Below, piece by piece: positions 33,576 through 41,843 of a DNA stretch of 64,000 bases. Below the pieces are notes generated by a model that had not been told where the DNA came from, searched no databases, and saw nothing but the letters and a program-made list of their open reading frames with translations. The stretch's first letter is position 1, and every line of letters starts with the position of its first letter. Source of the stretch: Paraflavitalea pollutisoli (GTDB lineage Bacteria; Bacteroidota; Bacteroidia; Chitinophagales; Chitinophagaceae). Made by a program: the position numbers and the translations under genes. The DNA lies in contig NZ_JARKMX010000004.1 in NCBI RefSeq assembly GCF_029360705.1, positions 496,001 to 560,000 on the forward strand, read 5' to 3'.

Positions 33576-33584
33576 GCTAATTCA

Positions 33585-36500
33585 TTAAAAAATTAAGTTA
33601 ACACCAAGGTTGTACACGCGGGCAGCCCAGCCGCCGGTTTCGGGATCACCCAGTTTCCAATTGTTGGACCATACCGCCGCGTTGCGTACGGTACCAAATA
33701 CTTTCACCTTGTTCACGGTGATGCGCTTGGTCCAGTCGGCAGGCAGTGTATAACCTACTGCGATATTATCCAGGCGGATAAAGGAGCGGTCATACAGTTT
33801 GCCAACGCCGGATGCACCTACAGGGCCACGGGCTTGTATCCGTCCGTAATCGTTGGTCGGATGTTCAGGTGTCCAATATTGCTTGGCAGGCAGGTTAGCC
33901 ATGGCATAGGCCATACGACCACCATCATCATCGTTGTTCAGGTACTCACCATTCGTGCTTTTATGCCCCATGTAAGAGTACATATTGAAGGAAACACTCA
34001 GGTTGTTAAAGAAAATAAACTCATTGCGCATGGACCACTGCCAGGGCGCGATGCTTTGTCCCAGAAACTCTTTGTCTTTGTCGTTGTATACCGGCGTCAC
34101 GGTGCCGTTGGCATTCTTCACATCATCAGCTGTGTAGTTGTTGGCTACTTTCGGGTCGCCGGGTTGCTGACCGAATTTCTTCGCTTCTTCTACCTCGTTG
34201 GTCTGCCAGATGCCGGTAACGCGATAATCCCAGATAGCACCGATCGGCTTGCCGATAAACCAGCCATTACTGATATCGTCCCTTTCTTTGCTACCGATCA
34301 CATTGCCATTGGCATCCTTGATATCCTCCTGGTCATAGTACAGGTGCGTGATCTGGTTTTTGTTGTACGACACACCAATAGTGGTATTCCACTCGAAGTT
34401 GCGTTTGCGGATGTTGACCGTATTGAGGGTCAATTCCACACCACTGTTGTCTACCTGACCCAGGTTGGTGGTAATGTTCAGGAAGCCGGTAAAGCTGTTG
34501 ATGCGTTGCAACATGATCATGTCATTAGTCGTCATGTTGTAATACTCCAGGCTACCGGTGATGCGGTCTTTCAGGAAACCGAAATCAAGCCCCAGGTTGT
34601 AGGAAGTAGTGGTTTCCCACTTCAGATTGGGGTTGGCCATCCGCTCAGCCATCAGGTAGCGGTACAGTTGCTGCTGACCGGCCGAATTGAGGTAGCCTTG
34701 CATTCTGCCGGCACCTTCGTACAGGTTAGACAATGCCACATAGGGGTTGGCCAGTGACCGGTTGCCGTTTTCGCCATACGAGAAACGTAGTTTACCGGTG
34801 CTCAGGATATTGTTCCATTTCCAGAACTTTTCATTGGTAAAGGTCCAGGCTACGGCTGCAGACGGGAAGGTTGCATAGGGGTTAGACTGGCCAAAGGCAG
34901 AATAACCGTCCCGGCGAATAGAAGCCGTGATCATGTAACGGTTGTCGTACGCATAGAAAGCTCTGGCGAGCAAACCATCGGCGGTTTGACGGGAGTCGTT
35001 GCTGGAATAGCTGCTGTACTCTTTGCTACCGTTCTTGGTGTTGTGGAAACCCAGGGCATCCGAAGGCAGGATGGCACGGGCTTCGATGCGGTCGGTCCAG
35101 GAGCGCATATCTTCTGCTTCCTGTACCAAGGTCACCATCACGTGGTGGTCGCCGAAATACTGGTCCCAGTTGATCGTATTGTTCAGCGAATAGTTGAAGC
35201 TCTTGGACTGCTCGCGGTTGGCACCTCTTGTCGTGGGGTTGGAGCCAGGCAACGCAGCCGACATGAAGTAACGGTCGTAGAAGAACTGCATGCGGGGCGA
35301 AGCGTTAAAAGAATACGTGATGTTGAACGGCAGCTTGATCTTGGCGTTCACGATCGTATTCAGCACCGTGTAGCCTTTTTGCAACTCGAGGTACTGCTTT
35401 TGGAAATCGTAGTTGTAACCACGCTGACTGTAAGCCTCACTCAGCGGAAATTGTATCGGGAGGCCGTTGGCATCATAATAATCAGCATAAGGGCTGTTGC
35501 GCATGGTTTGGTCCATGTCGATGTCGACATTGCCATCGGAACGGTCCTGGAAGTTGATATTGGCGCCTACTTCAAACCACTTGGTGACCTTGGCGTCGAT
35601 CTTGAAGTTGGAGCGTATCGCCCGGTAGTTATCACTCACCACAGCACCTTCGTTTTTCAGGTAGCCCATGGATAAGTAATAGTTTACCCGGTCGCCGCCA
35701 CCGCTTACGCTGGCATTGAGATCATAGTTGATACCGGTACGGAATGTTTTATCGTTCCAATTGGTGACTTTTCCATCCAGCAGGTTTTGCAAAGCATTGC
35801 CCGTGAAACCGAGTCTTCTGGCCCAAATGCTCAGGTCAGATTCGTTGGCGGTATTGGAGGTGTACCCGCGCCAGGTGTCCAGGGATATGTTGGAGGGCAG
35901 TTGCTCAGGCTTGGTGAAGTAAGCGGGTTTGGTGACAAACTCGCCTTTCTGATATGCCTCGTAAACACCTGTTTGGGGGTTTACATCATAACTGGTATTG
36001 ATCAGCCAATCCTGGCGGTGCTGCAGGTAATCGGTCGTGTTGAATCGTTCACGGATGATGCTTTTTTGGGTGGCACCCAGGTTCATGGTAGCGGTGATAA
36101 CAGGTTTGCCCGATTTACCTTTCTTGGTCTGGATGAGCAACACACCACTGGCAGCCTTGGAGCCATATACTGCAGTGGCGGAGGCATCCTTCAGTACATC
36201 GATCTGCTCGATGTCATCGGGGTTGATCTCCGACAATTCACCATAAAACAGCATACCATCCAATACGATGAGCGGGTTGTTGTGTCCGCCATCGTTGTAC
36301 ACCGAACGGCGGCCGCGGATCTCGATACCACCACCACCTTTGGCAGAGGGATCAAAGCCGATGCGCACACCGGGGGTACCGCGCAGGATGTCCTGTACCG
36401 TCTTGGGGTTTTCATTGGCGATCTTATCGGGCTTGATCTGTGCGATCGCTCCGGTAAGGTCTTTTTTCTTCATGGTACCATAACCCACCACGACGACGTC

Positions 36501-36857
36501 GTCGAAGCTGGTAGCGGAAGATTGCATAACCACCGATACGGCCTGGTCGGCGCGTACTTCTTTGGCCACATAGGCTACGTGCGATAAACGCAGCACAGCA
36601 TCATTGGCAGCAGTAATGCTGAAAACACCCTGGGCATTGGTCCGGGTACTCTTGTTGGTGCCTTTGACAGTAACGGTCACATCGGGCACGCCAACACCCA
36701 ACGAGTCGGCGACCCTTCCGGTGATGACCTTCTCCTGCGCAGATCCGGTCATGGACGCCAGCAACAACAGCAATAAGGAAAATAATTGGGGCAACATACG
36801 TTGCACGAACGGCGAAGAGGAGAGCCTTCCCCTGACTTGTGTAGGATTTTTCTTCAT
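33585..36857 (-). CDS. SusC/RagA-like TonB-dependent outer-membrane receptor (PUL)
   Basis: This full-length transporter of about 1090 residues imports glycan fragments with energy from TonB. A signal peptide (LLLLLLASMTGSAQ) precedes a carboxypeptidase-D-like domain (VITGRVADSLGVGVPDVTV). The TonB-box/plug junction DDVVVVGYGTMKKKDLTGAI follows, then the plug with ILRGTPGVRIG and GASATAVYGSK-like motif (here DASATAVYGSK), and a large barrel ending LGVNLIF. The start ATG 36857 (MKKNPTQ) is preferred to 36881 because it gives a standard signal peptide. SusD follows after 9 bases. Together with the nearby hydrolases and sulfatase it forms a polysaccharide utilisation locus. Confidence 0.96.
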   Translation of the reverse strand: MKKNPTQVRGRLSSSPFVQRMLPQLFSLLLLLLASMTGSAQEKVITGRVADSLGVGVPDVTVTVKGTNKSTRTNAQGVFSITAANDAVLRLSHVAYVAKEVRADQAVSVVMQSSATSFDDVVVVGYGTMKKKDLTGAIAQIKPDKIANENPKTVQDILRGTPGVRIGFDPSAKGGGGIEIRGRRSVYNDGGHNNPLIVLDGMLFYGELSEINPDDIEQIDVLKDASATAVYGSKAASGVLLIQTKKGKSGKPVITATMNLGATQKSIIRERFNTTDYLQHRQDWLINTSYDVNPQTGVYEAYQKGEFVTKPAYFTKPEQLPSNISLDTWRGYTSNTANESDLSIWARRLGFTGNALQNLLDGKVTNWNDKTFRTGINYDLNASVSGGGDRVNYYLSMGYLKNEGAVVSDNYRAIRSNFKIDAKVTKWFEVGANINFQDRSDGNVDIDMDQTMRNSPYADYYDANGLPIQFPLSEAYSQRGYNYDFQKQYLELQKGYTVLNTIVNAKIKLPFNITYSFNASPRMQFFYDRYFMSAALPGSNPTTRGANREQSKSFNYSLNNTINWDQYFGDHHVMVTLVQEAEDMRSWTDRIEARAILPSDALGFHNTKNGSKEYSSYSSNDSRQTADGLLARAFYAYDNRYMITASIRRDGYSAFGQSNPYATFPSAAVAWTFTNEKFWKWNNILSTGKLRFSYGENGNRSLANPYVALSNLYEGAGRMQGYLNSAGQQQLYRYLMAERMANPNLKWETTTSYNLGLDFGFLKDRITGSLEYYNMTTNDMIMLQRINSFTGFLNITTNLGQVDNSGVELTLNTVNIRKRNFEWNTTIGVSYNKNQITHLYYDQEDIKDANGNVIGSKERDDISNGWFIGKPIGAIWDYRVTGIWQTNEVEEAKKFGQQPGDPKVANNYTADDVKNANGTVTPVYNDKDKEFLGQSIAPWQWSMRNEFIFFNNLSVSFNMYSYMGHKSTNGEYLNNDDDGGRMAYAMANLPAKQYWTPEHPTNDYGRIQARGPVGASGVGKLYDRSFIRLDNIAVGYTLPADWTKRITVNKVKVFGTVRNAAVWSNNWKLGDPETGGWAARVYNLGVNLIF

Positions 36858-37031
36858 AATAGTCAATCGTTTAAGATGCATAGCATAGCAGTATATAGTT
36901 GGTTTGTTTTTTACCGAACCAGGATCGAAAAAAGGAGTAATCGCAAACGGTGGGAACTGTAGATAGCAGCTAGTCGGTTAAAATAATACAGGCTATTCAG
37001 GCGCAATCGTTTGAGTCATATCCTCGGTGTA

Positions 37032-37062
37032 AAAAAAAAGAACATCCGCTAGATGTTCTTTT
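37032..37062 (-). terminator. Terminator between the sulfatase gene and susC of the PUL
   Basis: On the minus strand aaaagaacatc/gatgttctttt (37037-37046 with 37052-37062) forms a stem with a 5-base loop followed by a T run. A second 9-bp hairpin (37090-37098 with 37113-37121) lies nearer to the sulfatase stop. The PUL may thus have two transcription units. Confidence 0.75.
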
Positions 37063-37149
37063 CAACTTTTTGTCGAATTGTACCGAAAACGATTCCGGTC
37101 ACCTTTCGGCGGCCGGAATCGGTAAATTTTAATCTCTTATCCGGGGTAA

Positions 37150-38982
37150 TTATGGTGACGGGAGCAATGTATTCATGCTGAAGCGCAGGTCGGTGATGTA
37201 GCCCTGAAACCTGCGCAGGCGGCCGGTTTGCTCCTGGCCCTGCAGTTTACCACAGGTAACAAAACCTCCTTTCACCTTCGTGAGATCGCGGCCGACGCTG
37301 CTTTGTACCACCACCGTGTTGTTGAAACGCAGGGTGAGTGCGCCATTGGCCGCCAGGGTCAGCCATAAATGCCCCGTGTTATCTTTCAGTAGTTCGCTTT
37401 CTTTTACCGTGCCATCAGCCAGCTGGATGCCCATCCGGCCCTGGTAAGCGTAGAGCTTGAATTGGCCAAAGTAATCGCACACAATGCCCCCCTGGTCGAT
37501 ACCCTTCAGGAAACCGGTGATGTGAAGGGTGTCGGGATTCCACAGCTTCCTGTTAAACGACAGGTCCATGGCACTGCCGTATTGGGAAAGGGAATAGCTA
37601 TTGTGCGCAAACTGCGGCAAGGTGCCGGCCAGAATACTGGCTTCCGATTCACCCTGGCGCGCCAGCTCTTTAGCCAGCAGTGATTGCAGGACTCGCAGCC
37701 TGCCCTGGTGCGCAGGGGTATTGGCCAGGTTGTGAAAGGAAACACGGTCCTTGTTCAGGTCAAACAGTTCCAGGGGAGGACGATAGCTGTAGCGATCCAG
37801 CAGAAACTTTGCGACAGGGTCGGTGGTGGCTTTCACCACCCAGGAGTCGAAATAGAATTCGTTGCGCTCTACCTGATCGATATGGGTGATGAAGCGCAAG
37901 CCAGGATGGTAGTTTTTGATCAGGTGAAACCCATCGTCGGTAATGACCGAACGGGCCGGCACATAATTGTACCAGAAATGGGGTTCCATTGAAGTTTCCG
38001 CAAACACCAACGAATGATGCCTACTGGTTTTACCCCTCAGTACCCTGGCAAACGAACGACCATCCAGGCTATCAATTTGCCGGCCACCTGCCAGGTCGAT
38101 CAGCGTAGGTGTCATATCCACCAACGATACGAGGGCATCCGACACCGAACCGGGCTTGGTGTTGCCGGGCCAGCGAACGATCAGTGGCACGCGTAGTCCC
38201 TGGTCATAGACCGTCCATTTGGCACCGGGAAACTGCGCCCCCTGGTCGGAGAGAAAGATGAATACGGTATTGTTTTTCTTGCCAGCTTTATCGATCGCGC
38301 CCATCACTTCGCCTAGCATCTTGTCGGCCTCACCAATGCTTTGGTAATAGGCTGCCAGGGCCTGGCGCGTTTCTTTGGTATCGGCCAGGTACTCCGGTAG
38401 CGGCAAGGCAGCCGGATCAAAATCCCTGTTGGGAAACCAGGGTACATGCGGTACCCAGGGAGCTACGACGAGACATAGTGGTTTGGCAACTGCCGATCTG
38501 AAATGCGCTTCTATGGCGTTGACGGTTTCTTTCTTGCTATCGAGGCGGTTGGCAACCGGTTCGTATTGGCCAAATTCCTTCCCGATATGTTCAAACGGGA
38601 AGTTTGCCAATGGCGCCATATGGATCTTTCCCGAAATAACGACCCGGTAGCCTGCCTGCTGTAAATAATGGGGCAGACTTTTAATACCCGCCTGCACGGT
38701 GAAATGGTTCATCTGCGCCCCGTTCCGGTGCGGGTAAAGCCCGGTGAACATAGCACTGCGCGAAGGGGTACACATGGGAGAGGCGGCATACGCTTTGGTA
38801 AAGCGCATGCCCTCCGCCGCCAACTGGTCCATATAGGGCGTCTTTACCTGCTTGTTGCCGTACGCACCAACATCTTGCTGGTTGAGGTCATCGGCCAGGA
38901 AAATGATGATATTGGGTGGCTCCTGCGCCTGTGAAAGCGTTGCCGAACACCATAACAGGAGGAGAACAAGGATTTGCCGCAT
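37150..38982 (-). CDS. Sulfatase with C-terminal lectin-like domain
   Basis: This 610-residue secreted sulfatase has a signal peptide (MRQILVLLLLWCSATLSQAQ). The alkaline-phosphatase-type fold includes IIIFLADDL, where the metal-binding Asp pair sits, and the formylglycine motif CTPSR (C71) that matures into the catalytic residue. YPHRNGAQMNH and later VSLVDMTPTLIDLAG are sulfatase hallmarks. After about residue 460 an extra part with HITGFLKGIDQGGIVCDYFG and GRLRRFQGYITDLRF resembles a LamG-like sugar-binding fold. The start is ATG 38982, 31 bases after the GH105 stop. It probably removes sulfate from a glycan imported by SusC/D. Confidence 0.9.
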   Translation of the reverse strand: MRQILVLLLLWCSATLSQAQEPPNIIIFLADDLNQQDVGAYGNKQVKTPYMDQLAAEGMRFTKAYAASPMCTPSRSAMFTGLYPHRNGAQMNHFTVQAGIKSLPHYLQQAGYRVVISGKIHMAPLANFPFEHIGKEFGQYEPVANRLDSKKETVNAIEAHFRSAVAKPLCLVVAPWVPHVPWFPNRDFDPAALPLPEYLADTKETRQALAAYYQSIGEADKMLGEVMGAIDKAGKKNNTVFIFLSDQGAQFPGAKWTVYDQGLRVPLIVRWPGNTKPGSVSDALVSLVDMTPTLIDLAGGRQIDSLDGRSFARVLRGKTSRHHSLVFAETSMEPHFWYNYVPARSVITDDGFHLIKNYHPGLRFITHIDQVERNEFYFDSWVVKATTDPVAKFLLDRYSYRPPLELFDLNKDRVSFHNLANTPAHQGRLRVLQSLLAKELARQGESEASILAGTLPQFAHNSYSLSQYGSAMDLSFNRKLWNPDTLHITGFLKGIDQGGIVCDYFGQFKLYAYQGRMGIQLADGTVKESELLKDNTGHLWLTLAANGALTLRFNNTVVVQSSVGRDLTKVKGGFVTCGKLQGQEQTGRLRRFQGYITDLRFSMNTLLPSP

Positions 38983-39013
38983 ATAGCACAAGATACAAAG
39001 ATGTGGCCTGCTC

Positions 39014-40114
39014 TTATTTTTCGAGCAAGGCACCTACACACCACAGGTAGGGAGCTTGCCCATGGTAGTCGCCCTTGCTGCGTGGCCGGTCATAATAATA
39101 TTGCTTGTCGTTCTTTTTGTTGGTACCCACACAGACTTCAGATACAGCGCCCTTCTCATCTACATAAGGTACCATCGCCAGCCAGGCCTTCCGGGCAACC
39201 GGTGCGTATTCTTTTGCATCGAGCCAATGCTGCTTCACCCCGGTGATGATCGCATAAGCGAACATGGCCGAACCGGAGGTTTCTGCCCAACTGTCTTTTT
39301 CATCGATCAGCTGGTTCCACATGCCTCCCGGTGTTTGAAATTCTTTTAAGCTCTTCATCATCTTCCGGTAGCCTTCCAGAATGCGGGCGCGATGGGGATG
39401 ATCCTTGGGCAAGTGGCGCAATAGTTCTGCCATGCCAGCGGCCATCCAGCCATTGCCACGACCCCAGTAGAAAGGTACATCGGGCGCATGGTAAAACAGG
39501 CCATTGGGGCGTTGCAAGGTGTCCAGGTACAATACCATCTCTTTAGCCGCCCGGTCGATGTATTGGGGATCTTTCGTGACTTTATAGGCGTTGGTTTGTA
39601 CGATGGTGATCATGTACATGTCGTCGATCCACAGCCGGGTTTGCCAGGAATAGCCGAGTTTGGCCCAGTATTGCTCCTGTGGTTTCGCACTGTCGGGCAC
39701 CTGCCATTGCGTATCGGCATAGGGGATACCCAGGTCGAAGTATTGTTTGTTGTTGGTGATGCCGTAGAGGTTCAGGGGCAAGCTGCCAAACATATTCAGG
39801 TCTACGTGGTTTTTTGGGGGCAGCAGGGCCGCTTCTGTGCTGTACAGCGGTTGAAACCGTTTCTCCATCAGGTCCAGCAGATTCTTATCTTTCGCGAGTG
39901 TGGCATACCTAAGTGTCCCGTTCCAAAAAAAGGTTTCGGGATAGCCGATCCATTTACCGGCGTGTAAGGCGTGTTTGGCCGTCACAAAACGGTAGGCAAT
40001 CAGTTTGCCCACGGTTTCGGGTTCAAATCCTTTGGGAAATTTCTTCAGGTCGTTTTTCTGGGCCACCAACAATTGGGTCGGCAGCAAGAGCGCTAGCAAT
40101 AGCTTTTTATTCAT
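39014..40114 (-). CDS. GH105/GH88-type unsaturated glucuronyl/rhamnogalacturonyl hydrolase
   Basis: This 366-residue secreted enzyme (signal MNKKLLLALLLPTQLLVA) has the alpha/alpha-barrel signature of the GH88/GH105 families. WQTRLWIDDMYMIT (catalytic Asp in the IDD at 153-155) and VPFYWGRGNGWMAAGMAELL are visible. These enzymes hydrate the 4,5-unsaturated uronic acid left by polysaccharide lyases on pectins, ulvan or glycosaminoglycans. The start is ATG 40114, since upstream codons to 40162 give no signal peptide. It sits between GH43 and the sulfatase, so all three probably act on the same uronate-containing glycan. No lyase gene is in the window. Confidence 0.9.
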   Translation of the reverse strand: MNKKLLLALLLPTQLLVAQKNDLKKFPKGFEPETVGKLIAYRFVTAKHALHAGKWIGYPETFFWNGTLRYATLAKDKNLLDLMEKRFQPLYSTEAALLPPKNHVDLNMFGSLPLNLYGITNNKQYFDLGIPYADTQWQVPDSAKPQEQYWAKLGYSWQTRLWIDDMYMITIVQTNAYKVTKDPQYIDRAAKEMVLYLDTLQRPNGLFYHAPDVPFYWGRGNGWMAAGMAELLRHLPKDHPHRARILEGYRKMMKSLKEFQTPGGMWNQLIDEKDSWAETSGSAMFAYAIITGVKQHWLDAKEYAPVARKAWLAMVPYVDEKGAVSEVCVGTNKKNDKQYYYDRPRSKGDYHGQAPYLWCVGALLEK

Positions 40115-40211
40115 GATGTGCAGTTGAATGACAAAGATTAGCGCCACCCAATACCCATACAAGCAATCGTTGGTTCATATAGATAGGTTTTGAGGTTGCC
40201 GGTCATTGGGA

Positions 40212-41696
40212 TCATCGGTTTTGGAGCAGGAAGTGCTGGAAGAAGGCAGCCTGGTCTGTATCGCCTTTAGATACGAGGCCTACGCGCACAGCCCGGTCCC
40301 ACGGTGGCAGGTAAGTCATATCGGCTGGCTGGGGATTCAGGGTGGTGAAGGCAGCGCCAGCGATGCTGTACGCAAAGCTGAGTTCCGTATTGTTCCTGAC
40401 GGTGGCTTTAAGGGTAACATTCGAAGCGGAGGTAAGGGTCGTTTCGGCCAACACCAGCGTTTCGCCTTTCTTCACCTGTATCACGCGCAGCGCATTGCCT
40501 GCTACGGCTGCGTACACCAGGTTCTTGTCATCGCCGATCAGGGCCAGTCCGGCTTGTGCGCTGGAGTTTTTTTGCACGGTTACGGTGGCTTCATAATTTA
40601 CGGCCAACACAGACTGACCAATATAAGCCCCGGAGGGACTGGACAGCGCATTCAGCTGTACAGTGTTGTTGGCGACCTTATATTGAATGTTTTGAAAAAC
40701 ACTCCAATGCCAGTTGCCGGAAAGTTGTTTGCCGGGGAAGTTGTCGGCGATCTTTTCGATCTTCTTTACTTTACCATAGCTTTTGTCGTTGGTAAACCTT
40801 ACCCATCCATCGGGGGTAAACTCAAACTGGTTCAGCAGCCCTTGCCGGCCGCCGTAGGTGCTGGCGTGGTTGCTATAGGCATGATACAGGAAATAGTGCT
40901 TGCCATTCTTTTCGACGGGTGTGCCATGACCGGGACATTTCCAATCGGCATCACCTGTCAGGATGGGATTGCCCGAAAACTTCTCCCAGGGGCCCAGCAG
41001 GTTTTTAGCGCGGGCGATACCTGTTCCGTAATTGCATTTCAGGCCACAACAGGCTGCTGCGGCATAGAACGCATAGAAATAATCGTTTTTGCGAATGATC
41101 GATACGCCTTCCACCAGGTTACGTTCCCAGGGAGCATCACCGCGAAACAGTTCTTTTTTCTCGCCTATTAGCGCGGTGCGGTCTTCCTTCATGGGCGCGG
41201 CCCAGATGGGCGTGGGCTTGCCTTTGCTGTTGCCATCCTCTTTCCAGATCATGTACAGCTTACCGTTTTCATCACGCATGGGAAAAGCGTCGATGGAGCC
41301 ATCGGCTTCGCACATCAGCGGACCGAGATCGGTATAAGGACCTTCTGGTTTATCGGCTACAGCGGCCGCAATACACAGGTTGCCGCCTTTTTTATGTCCT
41401 GTATAATAGAGATAAACCTTGCCATTTTCGTAAGTGATCTCAGGCGCCCAGAGGTAATAATCGGCCCAGTCGGGCATTTTGGTAAATACATGCCCCGCAG
41501 GTTGCCAGTTGACCAGGTTGGTGGAGCGGTACAAGGGAAACGCGGGAAACCAGTTGGAAGTGGTGCCGGCGGCCCAGTATTCATTGCCTATTTTAACAAC
41601 AGAGGGATCGGGATTGTCGCCCGGCAACACCAGTTGCTGGGATTGACTGTGGAAAAAAGAGAGGAGCAGCAGCAAGGGCAAAAACAATCGTATCAT
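40212..41696 (-). CDS. GH43-family glycoside hydrolase
   Basis: This 494-residue secreted enzyme (signal MIRLFLPLLLLLSFFHSQSQ) has a five-bladed propeller domain with the GH43 catalytic triad visible: base Asp30 in DNPDPSVV, pKa-tuning Asp136 in GSIDAF and acid Glu196 in VEGVSI. The AAACCGLKCNYGTGIARA segment gives two adjacent Cys near the active face. A C-terminal beta-sandwich domain (about 320-490) fits DUF1349/GH43 C2-type modules. Family members cleave arabinose, xylose or galactose from side chains. It is the first gene of the minus-strand hydrolase operon, divergent from the sensor kinase. Confidence 0.93.
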   Translation of the reverse strand: MIRLFLPLLLLLSFFHSQSQQLVLPGDNPDPSVVKIGNEYWAAGTTSNWFPAFPLYRSTNLVNWQPAGHVFTKMPDWADYYLWAPEITYENGKVYLYYTGHKKGGNLCIAAAVADKPEGPYTDLGPLMCEADGSIDAFPMRDENGKLYMIWKEDGNSKGKPTPIWAAPMKEDRTALIGEKKELFRGDAPWERNLVEGVSIIRKNDYFYAFYAAAACCGLKCNYGTGIARAKNLLGPWEKFSGNPILTGDADWKCPGHGTPVEKNGKHYFLYHAYSNHASTYGGRQGLLNQFEFTPDGWVRFTNDKSYGKVKKIEKIADNFPGKQLSGNWHWSVFQNIQYKVANNTVQLNALSSPSGAYIGQSVLAVNYEATVTVQKNSSAQAGLALIGDDKNLVYAAVAGNALRVIQVKKGETLVLAETTLTSASNVTLKATVRNNTELSFAYSIAGAAFTTLNPQPADMTYLPPWDRAVRVGLVSKGDTDQAAFFQHFLLQNR

Positions 41697-41727
41697 GTTC
41701 CGGTATTGTAAAGCGTCAAAATAAATA

Positions 41728-41749
41728 AACAGGTGGCAAATGACCTGTT
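41728..41749. promoter_or_regulatory. Inverted repeat in the divergent GH43/sensor promoter region
   Basis: aacaggt (41728-41734) and acctgtt (41743-41749) form a perfect 7+8+7 inverted repeat, 32 bases upstream of the GH43 start and 95 bases upstream of the sensor start. It is a candidate operator for the AraC-type regulator encoded by the pair, though it could be a transcript hairpin. Confidence 0.4.
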
Positions 41750-41823
41750 CATTATTTTGCTGAATCGTGCCAGGCTGGCGATGGCCATTTTGGGAAGTAG
41801 CAACAGGATATTCCTGATTTCAA

Positions 41824-41831
41824 TATATTTG
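41824..41831 (+). promoter_or_regulatory. Probable -7 box of the sensor-kinase gene
   Basis: TATATTTG matches TAnnTTTG and sits 12 bases before ATG 41844. This supports that start instead of the in-frame GTG at 41733. Confidence 0.45.
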
Positions 41832-41843
41832 GCCGAGGTAACT

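Noticed and set aside
33834-34757. Open frame of 307 residues antisense to susC
   Set aside because: It lies inside the SusC coding sequence and has no recognisable protein features.
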